A stretch of DNA of 5,383 nt from Rhodobacterales bacterium (GTDB lineage: Bacteria > Pseudomonadota > Alphaproteobacteria > Rhodobacterales > Rhodobacteraceae). The stretch covers positions 1 through 5,383 of the forward strand of contig JANXPK010000605.1 in the NCBI GenBank assembly GCA_025357355.1. The letters run 5' to 3'. The notes below the pieces were generated by a model, which was not told the origin of the DNA, searched no databases, and was given only the letters and a program-made list of their open reading frames with translations. Numbering within the stretch: the stretch's first letter is position 1; every line of letters starts with the position of its first letter. The position numbers and the translations under genes were made by a program. This document shows positions 4,736-5,383 of the stretch, in pieces.

Positions 4736-5383
4736 ATGTTGAAAGTCGTCATTCTTGGCTCCGCAGCAGGCGGTGGCGTTCCCCAGTGGAATTGCAATTG
4801 CATGGTTTGCCGCGCGGCTTGGGATGACCCGGCACTGCGCAACACACAGGTTTCGGCGGCCGTAAGCGCCGATGACGGGCGGCATTGGTTCCTGATCAAC
4901 GCCTCGCCCGATATTCGCCAGCAAATCCTTGATACTCCGGTCCTGCACCCTGCCAAGGGGCAATTGAGGCATTCGCCGATTGCCGGGGTGATCCTGACAA
5001 ATGGCGAGATCGACGCCATTGCGGGCCTGCTGTCGTTGCGCGAAAGCCAGCCGTTTGCCCTGCACGCACATCCAAGGGTTCTAAGCACATTGGCGGCAAA
5101 TTCGGTGTTTGACGTTCTCAACCGCAAGTTCGTGTCCCGCGTTCCGATGCATCTGGACCAGCCCTTTGAACCCGCATTGCCCGATGGCACGCTTTCTGGT
5201 CTGCGGATCGAGGCGTTTGCCGTAGCTGGCAAACCCGCCTGGTACATGGAGGGGGCCGAGGCCGATCCGGGCGACACCATCGGGCTGAAGTTGCAAAGCA
5301 CGGCGGGCGGCGAGCCGATCTATTTCATCGCGGCCTGCGCCGAGGTCACGCCGGACCTGGCAACGCGGCTTGCGGGGGCCAGG
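4736..5383 (+). CDS. pqqB: PQQ biosynthesis protein PqqB, 3'-truncated by the window edge
   Basis: This frame is open for 216 codons to the right edge, out of about 300 usual for PqqB, a metallo-beta-lactamase-fold protein. PqqB has been assigned an iron-dependent hydroxylase role acting on the Glu-Tyr derived intermediate before PqqC. The N-terminus LGSAAGGGVPQWNCNC is the family signature, and Cys20, Cys22 and Cys25 form the CxCxxC structural zinc site. NASPDIRQQILDTP (55-68) and GVILTNGEIDAIAGLLSLRE (84-103) are further conserved blocks. In the second block the position that is often His after the conserved Asp (Asp93) is Ala94. The start at 4736 has AAGGA (4724-4728) seven bases upstream. 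It lies 34 bases after pqqA and is presumably co-transcribed with it, with pqqC, D and E expected downstream. The C-terminal part, including other putative active-site residues, is outside the window. Confidence 0.96.
   Translation, partial: MLKVVILGSAAGGGVPQWNCNCMVCRAAWDDPALRNTQVSAAVSADDGRHWFLINASPDIRQQILDTPVLHPAKGQLRHSPIAGVILTNGEIDAIAGLLSLRESQPFALHAHPRVLSTLAANSVFDVLNRKFVSRVPMHLDQPFEPALPDGTLSGLRIEAFAVAGKPAWYMEGAEADPGDTIGLKLQSTAGGEPIYFIAACAEVTPDLATRLAGAR

Noticed and set aside
4506..4742. Plus-strand 78-codon frame covering pqqA in another register
   Set aside because: It has no ribosome binding site and no family resemblance, whereas pqqA has both.
4705..5301. Minus-strand open frame (198 codons) opposite pqqB
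   Set aside because: pqqB is unmistakable on the plus strand, and the antisense product has no family features.

Overview
The window looks like a chromosomal segment of an alphaproteobacterium, most probably a member of the Rhodobacterales (Paracoccaceae/Roseobacteraceae). The grounds are high GC with strong GC bias at third codon positions, a SerA of the long ACT-domain type, and an alphaproteobacterial style PqqA/PqqB pair. The genus assignment is inference; no rRNA or other marker gene is present.

Layout, left to right: (1) the 3' two-thirds to three-quarters of serA (+), the first enzyme of serine biosynthesis, cut by the left edge. (2) A convergent gene (-) for an XRE-type helix-turn-helix regulator with a large unassigned C-terminal domain. 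Its stop codon and that of serA lie in one shared CTAG palindrome. (3) A gene-free stretch of about 420 bases (2059-2480). It holds two tandem TGCAAC/GTTGCA palindromes at the regulator's promoter, two looser dyads, and a textbook intrinsic terminator facing right that no visible gene explains. (4) A 251-residue calcineurin-like metallophosphoesterase (+). (5) A 144-base gap with a hairpin directly after that gene's stop and two dyads before the next gene. (6) A LysR-type regulator (+) with an unusual N-terminal extension. (7) A 124-base gap with a perfect LysR-type dyad of the T-N11-A class. (8) pqqA (+), a 26-codon gene for the peptide precursor of pyrroloquinoline quinone (PQQ). (9) pqqB (+), cut by the right edge.

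Functional reading: the right third is the start of a PQQ biosynthesis operon. PqqA supplies the Glu and Tyr that are cross-linked into the cofactor, PqqB is a metallo-beta-lactamase-fold enzyme of the pathway, and pqqC, D and E would be expected beyond the edge. The LysR gene, immediately upstream and co-oriented, with a candidate operator between it and pqqA, is the natural candidate regulator of PQQ supply. This is inference from position and the dyad. The left part (serA, XRE regulator, phosphoesterase) is ordinary housekeeping and accessory content with no evident tie to PQQ.

I see no mobile element, tRNA, rRNA, CRISPR array or wholly novel multi-gene system. The points most worth a second look are the tandem palindromes, the orphan terminator (possible small RNA or leader attenuator) and the LysR-box/pqqA arrangement.
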